This document shows positions 1-7,331 of a stretch of DNA of 64,000 nucleotides, in pieces (position 1 is the stretch's first letter; the number at the start of each line of letters is the position of its first letter). This stretch comes from CAWCOU01 sp963797335 (GTDB taxonomy: Bacteria > Pseudomonadota > Gammaproteobacteria > JAURND01): contig CAWCOU010000006.1 of the NCBI GenBank assembly GCA_963797335.1, forward strand, positions 62,001 through 126,000, in the 5' to 3' direction. The position numbers were made by a program, and so were the translations under genes. The notes below the pieces were generated by a model, which was not told the DNA's origin, searched no databases, and was given only the letters and a program-made list of their open reading frames with translations.

Positions 1-898
1 TGAATCTAGGGATAAGCGGTAGTAAGAGATTACCCTCTCCGGCCTTCTTGCGTACGACCCAGGTTTGCTCCGGGATATTTTCACACGTAGTGTCGGCAAG
101 CTCAGGTTGATCCAGGCGCAACCACAAGGTTTGGTTTTTGTAATGGCGGTGTTGGCCTAGAGCAAGGGCGGGGAATTGATAAAAATCCCGGGTTCCTGCT
201 TTTCCTATCATTAATCCGAGTAAATAGGGTTGATTGCTATCGGCAAAAGCAGAGGAGAGTTGCTTGACGCGTTCTAGGTCGGTTTGTTTATTAAAATAGC
301 CGAGGGCGTATTCCCACATGTTCCGTTCTTGGAAAAATCGCCTGGCCAAGGCCAGCGTCGCTTCCACGTCGACAAGGGCATTATGGGCGCTGCCTTGAGC
401 TAATTGGTTTGCTGCGCTTAGATGCTCTAATTTTAAACTGGTTTTTCCGTCGATGACGGGCCAGTGCAATAGGTCGTGTTTGTAGAGAAAGTACAATTGG
501 GTGATGGGTAATAAATCAAAGCGGCCGCAGTCCTGGGCAAATTGATGCGTATACGGAGGCAATAGATTACGGAAAAACGAAAAACGCAGGAATTCATCGT
601 CAAAGCCCAACGTGTTATATCCGCCACTGAGGGTGCCAGGTTGATTTAAGAGGGCATGGATTTTCTCCATGGCAGCCAGTTCGGATTCGCCGTGCTGCAT
701 GTCTTGAATGCCAATGCCGTGCACTAGCATGGCTTCTGGGTCGGGGATAACGTCGCAATTTAATTTGATCTGGATTTCAACGCGCTCGATTTCTTCCAAT
801 TCCAGCGTGGTGCGAATGGCAGCGAATTGCAGCACCTGGTCGAAACACTTGTTTCGCCCCGTAGTTTCCACGTCATAAAATAGGTAAGTTTTTTCCAT
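1..898 (-). CDS. sbcB: Exodeoxyribonuclease I (3' part missing at window edge)
   Basis: Single-strand-specific 3'-5' DNA exonuclease of the DEDDh family, acting in recombination and mismatch repair. Reading leftward from the ATG at 896-898 the frame stays open to the window edge (about 299 codons), so the C-terminus lies outside. The N-terminus carries exonuclease motif I (YDVETTG), then GYNTLGFDDEF, which matches the GYNxxxFDDE block of E. coli ExoI, and later the motif III region SAHNALVDVEAT with its His and Asp. The first ~200 residues are the exonuclease domain; an SH3-like segment should follow. The gene is transcribed away from trpS with a repeat-rich gap between them. Identity rests on several family blocks in the correct order. 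Confidence 0.9.
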   Translation of the reverse strand, partial: MEKTYLFYDVETTGRNKCFDQVLQFAAIRTTLELEEIERVEIQIKLNCDVIPDPEAMLVHGIGIQDMQHGESELAAMEKIHALLNQPGTLSGGYNTLGFDDEFLRFSFFRNLLPPYTHQFAQDCGRFDLLPITQLYFLYKHDLLHWPVIDGKTSLKLEHLSAANQLAQGSAHNALVDVEATLALARRFFQERNMWEYALGYFNKQTDLERVKQLSSAFADSNQPYLLGLMIGKAGTRDFYQFPALALGQHRHYKNQTLWLRLDQPELADTTCENIPEQTWVVRKKAGEGNLLLPLIPRF

Positions 899-978
899 AA
901 TTCTCCCTAATCTGCCCTAAGGGCACTTTCTCCCACTAGGGGTATAGGCGTCAACTTAAGGAAAACATCTTGAAATAT

Positions 979-1100
979 CCTTCTCCCACAAGGGGCGTTG
1001 TTGAATAATTCAAATTTTCTAAATATTCTCCTTCTCCCACAAGGGGAGAAGGAGTTTTGTGCGATTTATTCAACAAAGCCCCCACAAGGGGAGAAGGAGA
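979..1100. repeat. Nested palindromic intergenic repeat
   Basis: The motif TTCTCCCACAAGGGG recurs here. The centre (1028-1054) is an 11-bp hairpin, CTCCTTCTCCC with its complement around ACAAG. Outside it, GCGTTGTTGAATAA (995-1008) is mirrored by TTATTCAACAAAGC (1066-1079) with one mismatch, and further half copies of the CTTCTCCC/GGGAGAAG motif lie at 979-995 and 1079-1100. A degenerate copy (TTCTCCCACTAGGGG) starts near 929. It looks like a small non-autonomous palindromic element between sbcB and trpS; there is no coding content. Confidence 0.7.
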
Positions 1101-1114
1101 GTATTTTCTTAGGT

Positions 1115-2128
1115 TTACGACAGTGGTATAAGGCCTAGTACATCGTGTACCTGCTGGAGCAGTTGATTCGCTCGTTGCCCTGCTTTTTCCGCGCCGCGGG
1201 TTAATATCGCTTGTAAAACCGCATTGTCAGACCGTAAAGCTTGATACTGTTGCTGAATAGGTTTTAAGTGTTCGACAATGGCATCGGCCAGTTCATTTTT
1301 AAATCGGCCATAACCGCCGGTGGCATAGGTGGCTTCTAATTGCGCTATGGTTTGTCCAGTCACCCCGGCAAATAAGGTTAATAAATTGGCAACGCCAGGT
1401 TTATTTTCGAGATCGTAACGCACCTCACTGCCAGAATCGGTGACTGCACGTTTTAACTTATTGCGAATGAGCTCTGGCGAATCGAGCAGGCCGATATAGT
1501 TATGCTCATTGGTATCCGACTTAGACATTTTCTGCGTGGGATCCTGTAAGCTCATGATTCTAGCGCCTTGGGGAGGGATATAAGGCTCAGGCACTGTAAA
1601 AATAGGGCCGTAGAGATGATTAAAACGCAGTGCCACATCCCGGGTTAGTTCCAAATGTTGCTTTTGATCCTCCCCCACCGGCACTTTCGCGGTGTTATAC
1701 AACAAGATATCCGCCGCCATTAACACCGGGTAATCAAATAGCCCGGCATTGATATTGTGGGCATGGCGGCGGGATTTGTCTTTAAATTGCGTCATACGGT
1801 TTAACTCACCGATCTGGGTAAAACAATTTAGAATCCAGGTGAGTTGGGCGTGGGCTGGCACATGCGATTGCACAAACAGGATATTATTTTCCGGGTGGAT
1901 GCCGCAGGCGATGTATAAGGCCAGAAAGTCATAACAGCGTTGCCTAAGCAAGGCGGGGTCTTGCCTCACGGTGAGGGTATGCAGGTCGACCAGCATAAAC
2001 AAGCAGTCATAGTCCGCCTGCATTTTTTGCCAATGGGTAATGGCGCCGATGTAGTTGCCAATCATCAAATGGCCAGAAGGCTGGATGCCGCTTAGTAAAA
2101 TGGGTTTGGAGGGGGAAATTTGGTTCAT
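1115..2128 (-). CDS. trpS: Tryptophanyl-tRNA synthetase
   Basis: Class I aminoacyl-tRNA synthetase charging tRNA-Trp in the cytosol; 337 aa, the usual bacterial length (~330-340). The HIGH-type signature is PSGHLMIGN at residues 17-25 and the KMSKS loop is intact near residue 200 (QKMSKSDTNE). The Rossmann-fold block following the HIGH motif and the tryptophan-binding region (VPVGEDQKQH) are recognisable. The ATG at 2126-2128 is the natural start, just upstream of the HIGH motif as in the family. It is divergent from msbA, with an 85-106 bp intergenic space holding both promoters. No leader peptide or T-box was seen. Confidence 0.97.
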   Translation of the reverse strand: MNQISPSKPILLSGIQPSGHLMIGNYIGAITHWQKMQADYDCLFMLVDLHTLTVRQDPALLRQRCYDFLALYIACGIHPENNILFVQSHVPAHAQLTWILNCFTQIGELNRMTQFKDKSRRHAHNINAGLFDYPVLMAADILLYNTAKVPVGEDQKQHLELTRDVALRFNHLYGPIFTVPEPYIPPQGARIMSLQDPTQKMSKSDTNEHNYIGLLDSPELIRNKLKRAVTDSGSEVRYDLENKPGVANLLTLFAGVTGQTIAQLEATYATGGYGRFKNELADAIVEHLKPIQQQYQALRSDNAVLQAILTRGAEKAGQRANQLLQQVHDVLGLIPLS

Positions 2129-2234
2129 GACTCAGTAGTCCCTATAGCTAGTTATGTGGTAGACTATCAAAATATGTAAACATTTCATACCATTACATTT
2201 ATAACCTATTCATTTGTCACGAGTTTTGCCTTTC

Positions 2235-4019
2235 ATGTCCAGTGCTTCCGTTCAGACCAGTACTTTTCAGCTTTATAAACGTTTAATGAAGTCAGTCAAG
2301 CCGTATCGGTGGTTCTTCGCGCTGGGTATTGCCGGCACTATCGCGGTATCTGGGGTGGATGCCGGGTTGGCGTGGTTAATTAAGCCTATTATAAATCATG
2401 GCCTCATTGCAAAGAACAAGCACTTTATCCAAGTTCTGCCATTTCTGATTGTCGGCATCTTTCTGGCGCGTGGACTGGCCGTCTTTTTATCCAGTTACCA
2501 CATCGCCAAAGTGGGCCGCAGTGTGGTCATGGATTTTCGCCAGCAGATCTTTGCCCATATGTTAAGGTTGCCAGCTACTTTTTACGATACCGAATCTTCC
2601 GGCCTGCTGATCTCTCGATTGATTTATAACGTCGAAAAGGTGGCGGATGCGACCACCATCGCTCTGATGATTGTCGTCCAAGACGGCGTATTGGCCATTG
2701 GCTTATGGTTTGTCATGCTGATGTTAAGTTGGCAATTAACCCTGATTTTTATGGTCATTGTACCATTGATGGCCTTCCTGCTGCGTTACACCAGCCGGCG
2801 GTTGCGGCGTTTAAGTAGCAATGTCCAGAAATCCATGGGGGAAATTACCCATATTGCCGAAGAATGCATTGAAGGTTACCGAGTGATTCGCACCTTTGGC
2901 GGTGAGCAGTACGAAACTGATAAATTCAATAAAGCCACCCGAGACAATCGTCGCCGTGAAATGAAAATCGTCGCAACCAATGCCTTGGGTACCACAACTA
3001 CGCAGATTATGGTTTCGTTTGCCATTGCCTTGGTGTTGGGAGTGGCTACTTTGCCGTCGATTACCGTTACGGCGGGTAGTTTTGCCGCTATGGTGGCGTC
3101 TATGTTCTCCTTGTTGCGGCCGATACGGCGTATCACCCAAATTAATAACACCATTCAAAAAGGTGTGGCTGGGGCAGAGAGTATTTTTGAGTTGCTGGAT
3201 GTCCATACCGAACAAGATACCGGTGTGTTGCCGCTGATGCGCGCCCAGGGCACCATCGAATACCGAGAAGTCAAGTTTAGCTACCCCAGCACCCAAAAAA
3301 CCGTGTTAAAAGGAATTAGCTTTCGGATAGAGCCCGGGGAAACGGTTGCTTTAGTAGGGCGCTCTGGTAGTGGTAAATCGACCTTGGTGAGTTTATTGCC
3401 CCGGTTTTATGAGGTTCAAAACGGTACTATCTGCGTCGATGGTATCGATATCCGTGATTATCGCTTGGCTGATTTACGTCACCAATTTGCGTTTGTTTCC
3501 CAACATGTCACCTTGTTCAACGACACCATTGCCCGCAATATCAGTTATGGTCAATTCGACAAAGTCAGTAAGGCCGACATTGAGCGCGTGGCGGAAGCGG
3601 CACATGTCATGGAATTTGTTCAAGAATTGCCCGAGGGCTTGGATACCCTGGTCGGCGAGAATGGGGTATTGCTCTCTGGCGGCCAGCGTCAGCGACTGGC
3701 CATTGCCCGTGCCTTGCTGAAAGATGCGCCGTTTTTAATTCTGGATGAAGCCACCTCGGCATTGGATACCGAATCCGAGCGCCGTATTCAGGATGCGTTG
3801 GAGATATTAATGCGTCATCGGACGACATTGGTGATTGCTCACCGGTTGTCGACGATTGAAAAAGCGGATCGTATTTTAGTGATGGATAAAGGCGCTATTA
3901 TCGAGTCAGGCACTCATGCGCAATTAATCGATTTAAATGGTTATTATGCGCATCTGCACAGTCGAAAATTCCAAGAAACTAAGCTGGTTTCCCCTGAACT
4001 CGACCTGGCTATGGCATGA
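2235..4019 (+). CDS. msbA: Lipid A export ABC transporter, ATP-binding/permease MsbA
   Basis: Inner-membrane half-transporter that flips core-lipid A across the cytoplasmic membrane. An N-terminal six-helix ABC exporter domain (first ~330 residues) is followed by the nucleotide-binding domain with Walker A GRSGSGKS, signature LSGGQRQR and Walker B LILDEATSALD, then the H-loop AHRLS. About 594 aa, close to E. coli MsbA (582). I chose the ATG at 2235; an in-frame TTG at 2214 would add seven residues and neither start has a strong ribosome binding site. Its stop overlaps the lpxK start (ATGA at 4016-4019), a translationally coupled pair that also occurs in other gammaproteobacteria. Confidence 0.95.
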   Translation: MSSASVQTSTFQLYKRLMKSVKPYRWFFALGIAGTIAVSGVDAGLAWLIKPIINHGLIAKNKHFIQVLPFLIVGIFLARGLAVFLSSYHIAKVGRSVVMDFRQQIFAHMLRLPATFYDTESSGLLISRLIYNVEKVADATTIALMIVVQDGVLAIGLWFVMLMLSWQLTLIFMVIVPLMAFLLRYTSRRLRRLSSNVQKSMGEITHIAEECIEGYRVIRTFGGEQYETDKFNKATRDNRRREMKIVATNALGTTTTQIMVSFAIALVLGVATLPSITVTAGSFAAMVASMFSLLRPIRRITQINNTIQKGVAGAESIFELLDVHTEQDTGVLPLMRAQGTIEYREVKFSYPSTQKTVLKGISFRIEPGETVALVGRSGSGKSTLVSLLPRFYEVQNGTICVDGIDIRDYRLADLRHQFAFVSQHVTLFNDTIARNISYGQFDKVSKADIERVAEAAHVMEFVQELPEGLDTLVGENGVLLSGGQRQRLAIARALLKDAPFLILDEATSALDTESERRIQDALEILMRHRTTLVIAHRLSTIEKADRILVMDKGAIIESGTHAQLIDLNGYYAHLHSRKFQETKLVSPELDLAMA

Positions 4020-5014
4020 AAGCGGTAGTCGATGCTTGGTATCGTAAACGTGCGTGGCTTTATGCGTTAATTCCTGCCAGTGCTATCTATATGGGCGTGG
4101 TTGCTTTACGTCGTCTTTGTTACCGTCTGGGCCTTTTCCGAACCGTTCATTTCCCAATCCCTGTTATTGTCGTTGGTAATATTACCGTCGGTGGTACGGG
4201 TAAAACGCCGCTGGTCATTAAGTTGGCGAATGTTTTATTGTCGCAAGGCTACAAGCCAGGCATTGTTAGCCGAGGTTATGGGGGCCAGAAGCAGAAGCTG
4301 CCACTAGAAGTATTTGCTAATAGCGATCCTCTGTTAGTCGGTGACGAGCCGCTATTAATCGCTCGCCGTACTTGTTGCCCAATGGTTGTTTCGCCTAATC
4401 GGGTAGCAGCGGTCCAGCTGTTGTTAAAAAACAATACTTGTGATGTGGTTATCAGCGACGATGGGTTGCAACATTATGCATTAGGGCGAGACTTGGAAAT
4501 TGCTGTCATTGATGGCAATCGTCGACTAGGGAATGGCTTATGCCTACCTGCCGGCCCACTCCGAGAATCACCCAAACGATTAAAAACTGTCGATTTTCAG
4601 GTGACTCAAGGTCAAGCTCAACCTGGGGAATGGTGGATGCATTTAATCACCGAAGAGTTAACTCCTTTGCGGCAACCGCCCCGGAAATTTCCTATCCGTA
4701 ATGGCCAACCCATTCACGCCGTCGCCGGCATTGGTTACCCCGAACGTTTTTTTGCTGAGTTACGCCATTTAGGTTTTAACATCGAAACTCACGCCTTCCC
4801 CGATCATTATCGGTTTCAAGCAAGCGACATCGATTTTGGTGCCGAAAGTCTGGTTATTATGACTGAAAAAGACGCGGTGAAATGCGAAGCCTTTGCCGAT
4901 CATCGCCATTGGTATTTGCCTGTGCATGCCCAATGCAATAGTCAGTTTTTGGAATTATTTTTAGAAAAACTGAATCGAGCCGTGTTTAACAAAGCTTGCC
5001 TTCCGCAAGGTTGA
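4016..5014 (+). CDS. lpxK: Tetraacyldisaccharide 4'-kinase
   Basis: Phosphorylates the 4' position of the lipid A disaccharide precursor to give lipid IVA, at the inner face of the cytoplasmic membrane. 332 aa, the family length. The P-loop reads GNITVGGTGKTP (about residues 52-63), preceded by an N-terminal hydrophobic segment; a Raetz-pathway kinase block with ISDDGLQHY and later FPDHYRF and MTEKDAVK match the LpxK family. It overlaps msbA by four bases, so the two are surely co-transcribed. A palindromic element follows the stop and may serve as the operon end. Confidence 0.95.
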   Translation: MKAVVDAWYRKRAWLYALIPASAIYMGVVALRRLCYRLGLFRTVHFPIPVIVVGNITVGGTGKTPLVIKLANVLLSQGYKPGIVSRGYGGQKQKLPLEVFANSDPLLVGDEPLLIARRTCCPMVVSPNRVAAVQLLLKNNTCDVVISDDGLQHYALGRDLEIAVIDGNRRLGNGLCLPAGPLRESPKRLKTVDFQVTQGQAQPGEWWMHLITEELTPLRQPPRKFPIRNGQPIHAVAGIGYPERFFAELRHLGFNIETHAFPDHYRFQASDIDFGAESLVIMTEKDAVKCEAFADHRHWYLPVHAQCNSQFLELFLEKLNRAVFNKACLPQG

Positions 5015-5057
5015 AACTGTTCCTCATTGCGTTACGTTCGCAATGGGAGGGAGCAGA

Positions 5058-5351
5058 TACCTAGGGTATGCACGTATCTTTTTTAGTCAACTGTGAGTGA
5101 GTATTAGATTAGGGTTTAGCACTGTAAGCCCCCTCTCCCGCGCGAGGGGCTTGAATAAAGGCTCTGAACGTATTCGCGGGAGAGGGCGAATGGAAAGCGC
5201 GAGACTTTACCCTCTCCCCTAACCCTCTCCCGCTAATAGGTTTGCAGCTTTTGCCCAAACTCCTCGCGCGGGAGAGGGGGTTTACAGTGCTAATCGTTAA
5301 TTAGGTGCCTACTCACAGTTGACTAAAAAGATGTGTGCATACCCTAGGGTA
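5058..5351. repeat. MITE-like element with ~90-bp inverted arms
   Basis: Nearly the whole gap between lpxK and the phosphopantetheinyl transferase gene (5015-5357) is one inverted repeat. The left arm (5058-~5149) begins TACCTAGGGTATGCAC and runs through TAGTCAACTGTGAGT, TTAGCACTGTAA and CCCCCTCTCCCGCGCGAGG. The right arm (~5262-5351) is its reverse complement with scattered mismatches and ends in CCCTAGGGTA. The centre contains further CCCTCTCCC blocks. There is no reading frame; the structure suggests a non-autonomous transposable element or large REP-like palindrome. Confidence 0.8.
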
Positions 5352-5357
5352 GATAAT

Positions 5358-6113
5358 TTATTTAGTATCCCAGAATTCGATCTGTTTTATTTGGCTGGCT
5401 ATCGCGATGGCACCTTTAAAACCAGGGCTTGGAGTAAAAGCGTGCAAGGTCCAAGAATTAGCGGCTTCGGTGTCGCCGTGTATACTTAATAATCGTGGTT
5501 CCTCTTCTTCTAAACTAACCGTAAATGCTTTAAGTGAGAAAGATAAACCTTCGCCTAAGGCTTTGATAAATGCTTCTTTACGGGTCCATAAATTAAAAAA
5601 AGCCTCTTTTTTCTGAGTCATTGGTACGTAAGATAACGCTGCACTTTCTTCATCCGAAAAATAGCGCATGCCAATGGCTTCTGCTTCGATATCGGTTTTT
5701 ATAAATTCCAAATCAATACCAATGTCATTTTCTAAAGTGATGGCAAATACCGCGAGATCATGCGAGTCAGAAGCATTAAATTGCAGCGGCAGAGCAGGGG
5801 AAACAAGTCTGGGTTTGCCGTGGGCGTTATAACTGAATTCTAAGCTGTGGGCTGGTTGGTTTAAGTAACGCGCCAACAATTGCCGCAGGGTTCCGCGGCT
5901 GACAATGGAGCGTCTTTGATGAATGGGAAATTTAAATCGCTGAGCGCGTGCTTTCTCGTTCTCGGAAAGAGTAGCCAAAAATTGATCGATTTTCTCTTGT
6001 GGCGGATTTAAATTTGCACGCCATACATGTACTTCCCCAGCCGACAGTGGTGGCAAAGTAGTGGGGGGATTTTCCCAGTTAGTGTGATTTGGCATAGTCG
6101 CTTGATTGTCCAT
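5358..6113 (-). CDS. 4'-phosphopantetheinyl transferase, Sfp/HetI type
   Basis: Transfers the phosphopantetheine arm of CoA to a carrier-protein serine. About 251 aa, the size of Sfp-type two-lobed enzymes (AcpS is ~120). The signature is complete: IGIDLE in the middle and, ~45 residues later, WTRKEAFIKALGEGL, giving the Mg-binding Asp/Glu and the conserved K-E-A/S-x-x-K. The N-lobe has the R-x-x-x-x-RGxLR block (RRSIVSRGTLR). I placed the start at the ATG at 6113 because the frame further upstream runs through a repeat and terminator hairpin; ATG 6095 is an alternative. No polyketide or non-ribosomal peptide genes lie nearby, so the target carrier protein is not evident. Confidence 0.85.
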   Translation of the reverse strand: MDNQATMPNHTNWENPPTTLPPLSAGEVHVWRANLNPPQEKIDQFLATLSENEKARAQRFKFPIHQRRSIVSRGTLRQLLARYLNQPAHSLEFSYNAHGKPRLVSPALPLQFNASDSHDLAVFAITLENDIGIDLEFIKTDIEAEAIGMRYFSDEESAALSYVPMTQKKEAFFNLWTRKEAFIKALGEGLSFSLKAFTVSLEEEEPRLLSIHGDTEAANSWTLHAFTPSPGFKGAIAIASQIKQIEFWDTK

Positions 6114-6130
6114 TTGAGCAGTATGTCCTC

Positions 6131-6242
6131 TGGGAGCTCGGATGGCTCGTCCGCAAAAAAAACCATGGCTTAAAAATGCGAGCGAGCGGCTCGCTCGCAT
6201 CTAACCATTGGCGAACAAGCGGGCAAGCCGTACGCGCTCCCA
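6131..6242. repeat. Inverted repeat enclosing a terminator-like hairpin
   Basis: A ~24-bp sequence TGGGAGCTCGGATGGCTCG... (6131-6154) is mirrored by its imperfect reverse complement at 6219-6242 (read on the minus strand TGGGAGCGCGTACGGCTTG...). Between them sits the GC-rich hairpin at 6171-6200. It resembles the hairpin at 26356-26393, which starts CTGGGAGCACGG, so this is probably a dispersed REP-like family. Confidence 0.6.
6171..6200 (-). terminator. Rho-independent terminator-like hairpin upstream of the PPTase gene
   Basis: On the minus strand a 12-bp perfect stem, ATGCGAGCGAGC paired with GCTCGCTCGCAT around a single C, is followed directly by TTTTT. It sits 58 bases or more upstream of the PPTase start on the same strand, with no minus-strand gene before it. 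It could be the end of an antisense transcript from the comEA region, or an attenuator in the PPTase leader. Confidence 0.6.
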
Positions 6243-6273
6243 AGCCCACACAAGAGTAACATTATTTACGAGT

Positions 6274-6298
6274 CAATACCGTAATTTTTACGGTATTG
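6274..6298. promoter_or_regulatory. 25-bp perfect palindrome, possible operator
   Basis: CAATACCGTAA-TTT-TTACGGTATTG has 11-bp perfect arms. It lies ~110 bp upstream of the comEA-like gene and ~160 bp upstream of the PPTase start, in the divergent control region. A dimeric repressor site or a hairpin in a leader transcript are both possible. Confidence 0.45.
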
Positions 6299-6408
6299 TC
6301 GGCTATCGTAGATCTCGATAATCTGCTTGGGTATCTTTCAGTGCCGACAGGGTTTGCAAAACTTCAACCCGGCATTTTTTATTTATTTCATTACACAAGG
6401 AGAAGGAC

Positions 6409-6759
6409 ATGAGCTTCAATCGCTTATTTATCGTGATTGCCACCATTTTAGTATTAGTCGTTCCTCTACAATTGCAGGCTGCTTCAACCGCTCAGAATTC
6501 AATTGTAACACCTAGTACATTAGAAACAAATACGGATTCTGCGCCCCTCGATGGCAAAATAAACCTGAATACTGCCGACATTACAAGCTTGCAAAATTTA
6601 AAGGGGATAGGCGAAGGTAAAGCGCAAGCAATTATTGACTATCGAAAAGAACACGGCTCATTTAAATCCATGGATGAACTTGGGCAAGTCAAAGGCTTTA
6701 GCAAAAAAACCGTCGATAATTTATTGAAAAAGAATCCTAATAAAATAGTTGTCGAATAA
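6409..6759 (+). CDS. ComEA-family helix-hairpin-helix DNA-binding protein
   Basis: Small exported protein of the ComEA type, which binds incoming DNA in the periplasm during natural transformation. 116 aa: signal peptide (residues 1-~24, ending LQLQAAS), a low-complexity linker, then the HhH region beginning KINLNTADITSLQNLKGIGE, followed by AQAIIDYRKEHG and a second hairpin FKSMDELGQVKGF. These blocks are diagnostic. The ATG is preceded by AAGGAGAAGGAC, the best ribosome binding site of this area. No other competence gene is in the window. Family is sure; a role in DNA uptake is inferred. Confidence 0.9.
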   Translation: MSFNRLFIVIATILVLVVPLQLQAASTAQNSIVTPSTLETNTDSAPLDGKINLNTADITSLQNLKGIGEGKAQAIIDYRKEHGSFKSMDELGQVKGFSKKTVDNLLKKNPNKIVVE

Positions 6760-6799
6760 TTCTGTACAAGTCCACTTATAGAGTGTCAATAAAGGGTGC

Positions 6800-6840
6800 G
6801 CACTATATTTTTTCATCCCATAAATGGTGAGATATAGTGC
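6800..6840. terminator. Hairpin downstream of comEA-like gene
   Basis: GCACTATAT (6800-6808) pairs with ATATAGTGC (6832-6840) across a 23-nt loop containing a T-run. Its place 40 bases after the comEA stop suggests a transcript end, but the stem is AT-rich and no clear U-tract follows. Confidence 0.35.
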
Positions 6841-6935
6841 TCATTCCTACCTTGGTGTATGTAAGCGGCTGAATATTTAATTTCGCATTTCTGAAATATT
6901 TAACCATCGCTATTTCTAATGAGTGAAGTTATACT

Positions 6936-7247
6936 ATGCGTTATCAAGATGAAGCAAAATCATTATTCCAGCTATCAACGGAACTAACTGAACGTAAAGT
7001 GGAGATGGCCGTGACAAATGCGATGGCCGAAGTAGTCAAAGAGATGATTGCTCTCAGACATGAGCTGAAGCAAGAGATGCATGAATTAAGGCAAGAAATG
7101 GGTTCGCGCTTGTCTTGTGTCGAAACAGCTTTGGGTCTTCGCAATCAATCACGCCATGAGATGCGTACTCGACTCTACGATTATGCATTCAAGGCAGCAT
7201 GGTTACTATGGGGCTCTGTACTCACGTATTTGGTATTGCGGCCTTGA
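6936..7247 (+). CDS. Small coiled-coil protein with C-terminal membrane anchor
   Basis: Unrecognised protein of 103 aa. Residues ~10-70 are strongly helical with heptad-like spacing (HELKQEMHELRQEM), typical of a coiled coil. The last ~20 residues (FKAAWLLWGSVLTYLVLRP) form one hydrophobic segment, so it is probably a tail-anchored inner-membrane protein with a cytosolic coiled coil. The ATG follows GAGTGAAG with 8-base spacing. The stop is directly followed by an inverted repeat shared with 13625-13725. It faces the MscS channel gene convergently. No function can be assigned. Confidence 0.6.
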   Translation: MRYQDEAKSLFQLSTELTERKVEMAVTNAMAEVVKEMIALRHELKQEMHELRQEMGSRLSCVETALGLRNQSRHEMRTRLYDYAFKAAWLLWGSVLTYLVLRP

Positions 7248-7328
7248 TGGTGGGCACGCTTCGCTTTGCCCACCATACGAATGCCCATGAGGGGTTGTAG
7301 GGTGGGCAAAGCGAAGCGTGCCCACCAT
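7248..7328. repeat. Inverted repeat, copy 1 of the GGTGGGCACGCTTCGC family
   Basis: TGGTGGGCACGCTTCGCTTT... (7248-7274) is mirrored by its 27-bp complement at 7301-7327 with a 26-bp loop. It fills the gap between two convergent genes. A second copy of the same family is at 13625-13725. Confidence 0.85.
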
Positions 7329-7331
7329 TAA

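Noticed and set aside
2811..3296. Antisense frame of 161 codons inside msbA
   Set aside because: It lies wholly within the well-conserved msbA gene, has no recognisable protein features and no ribosome binding site.
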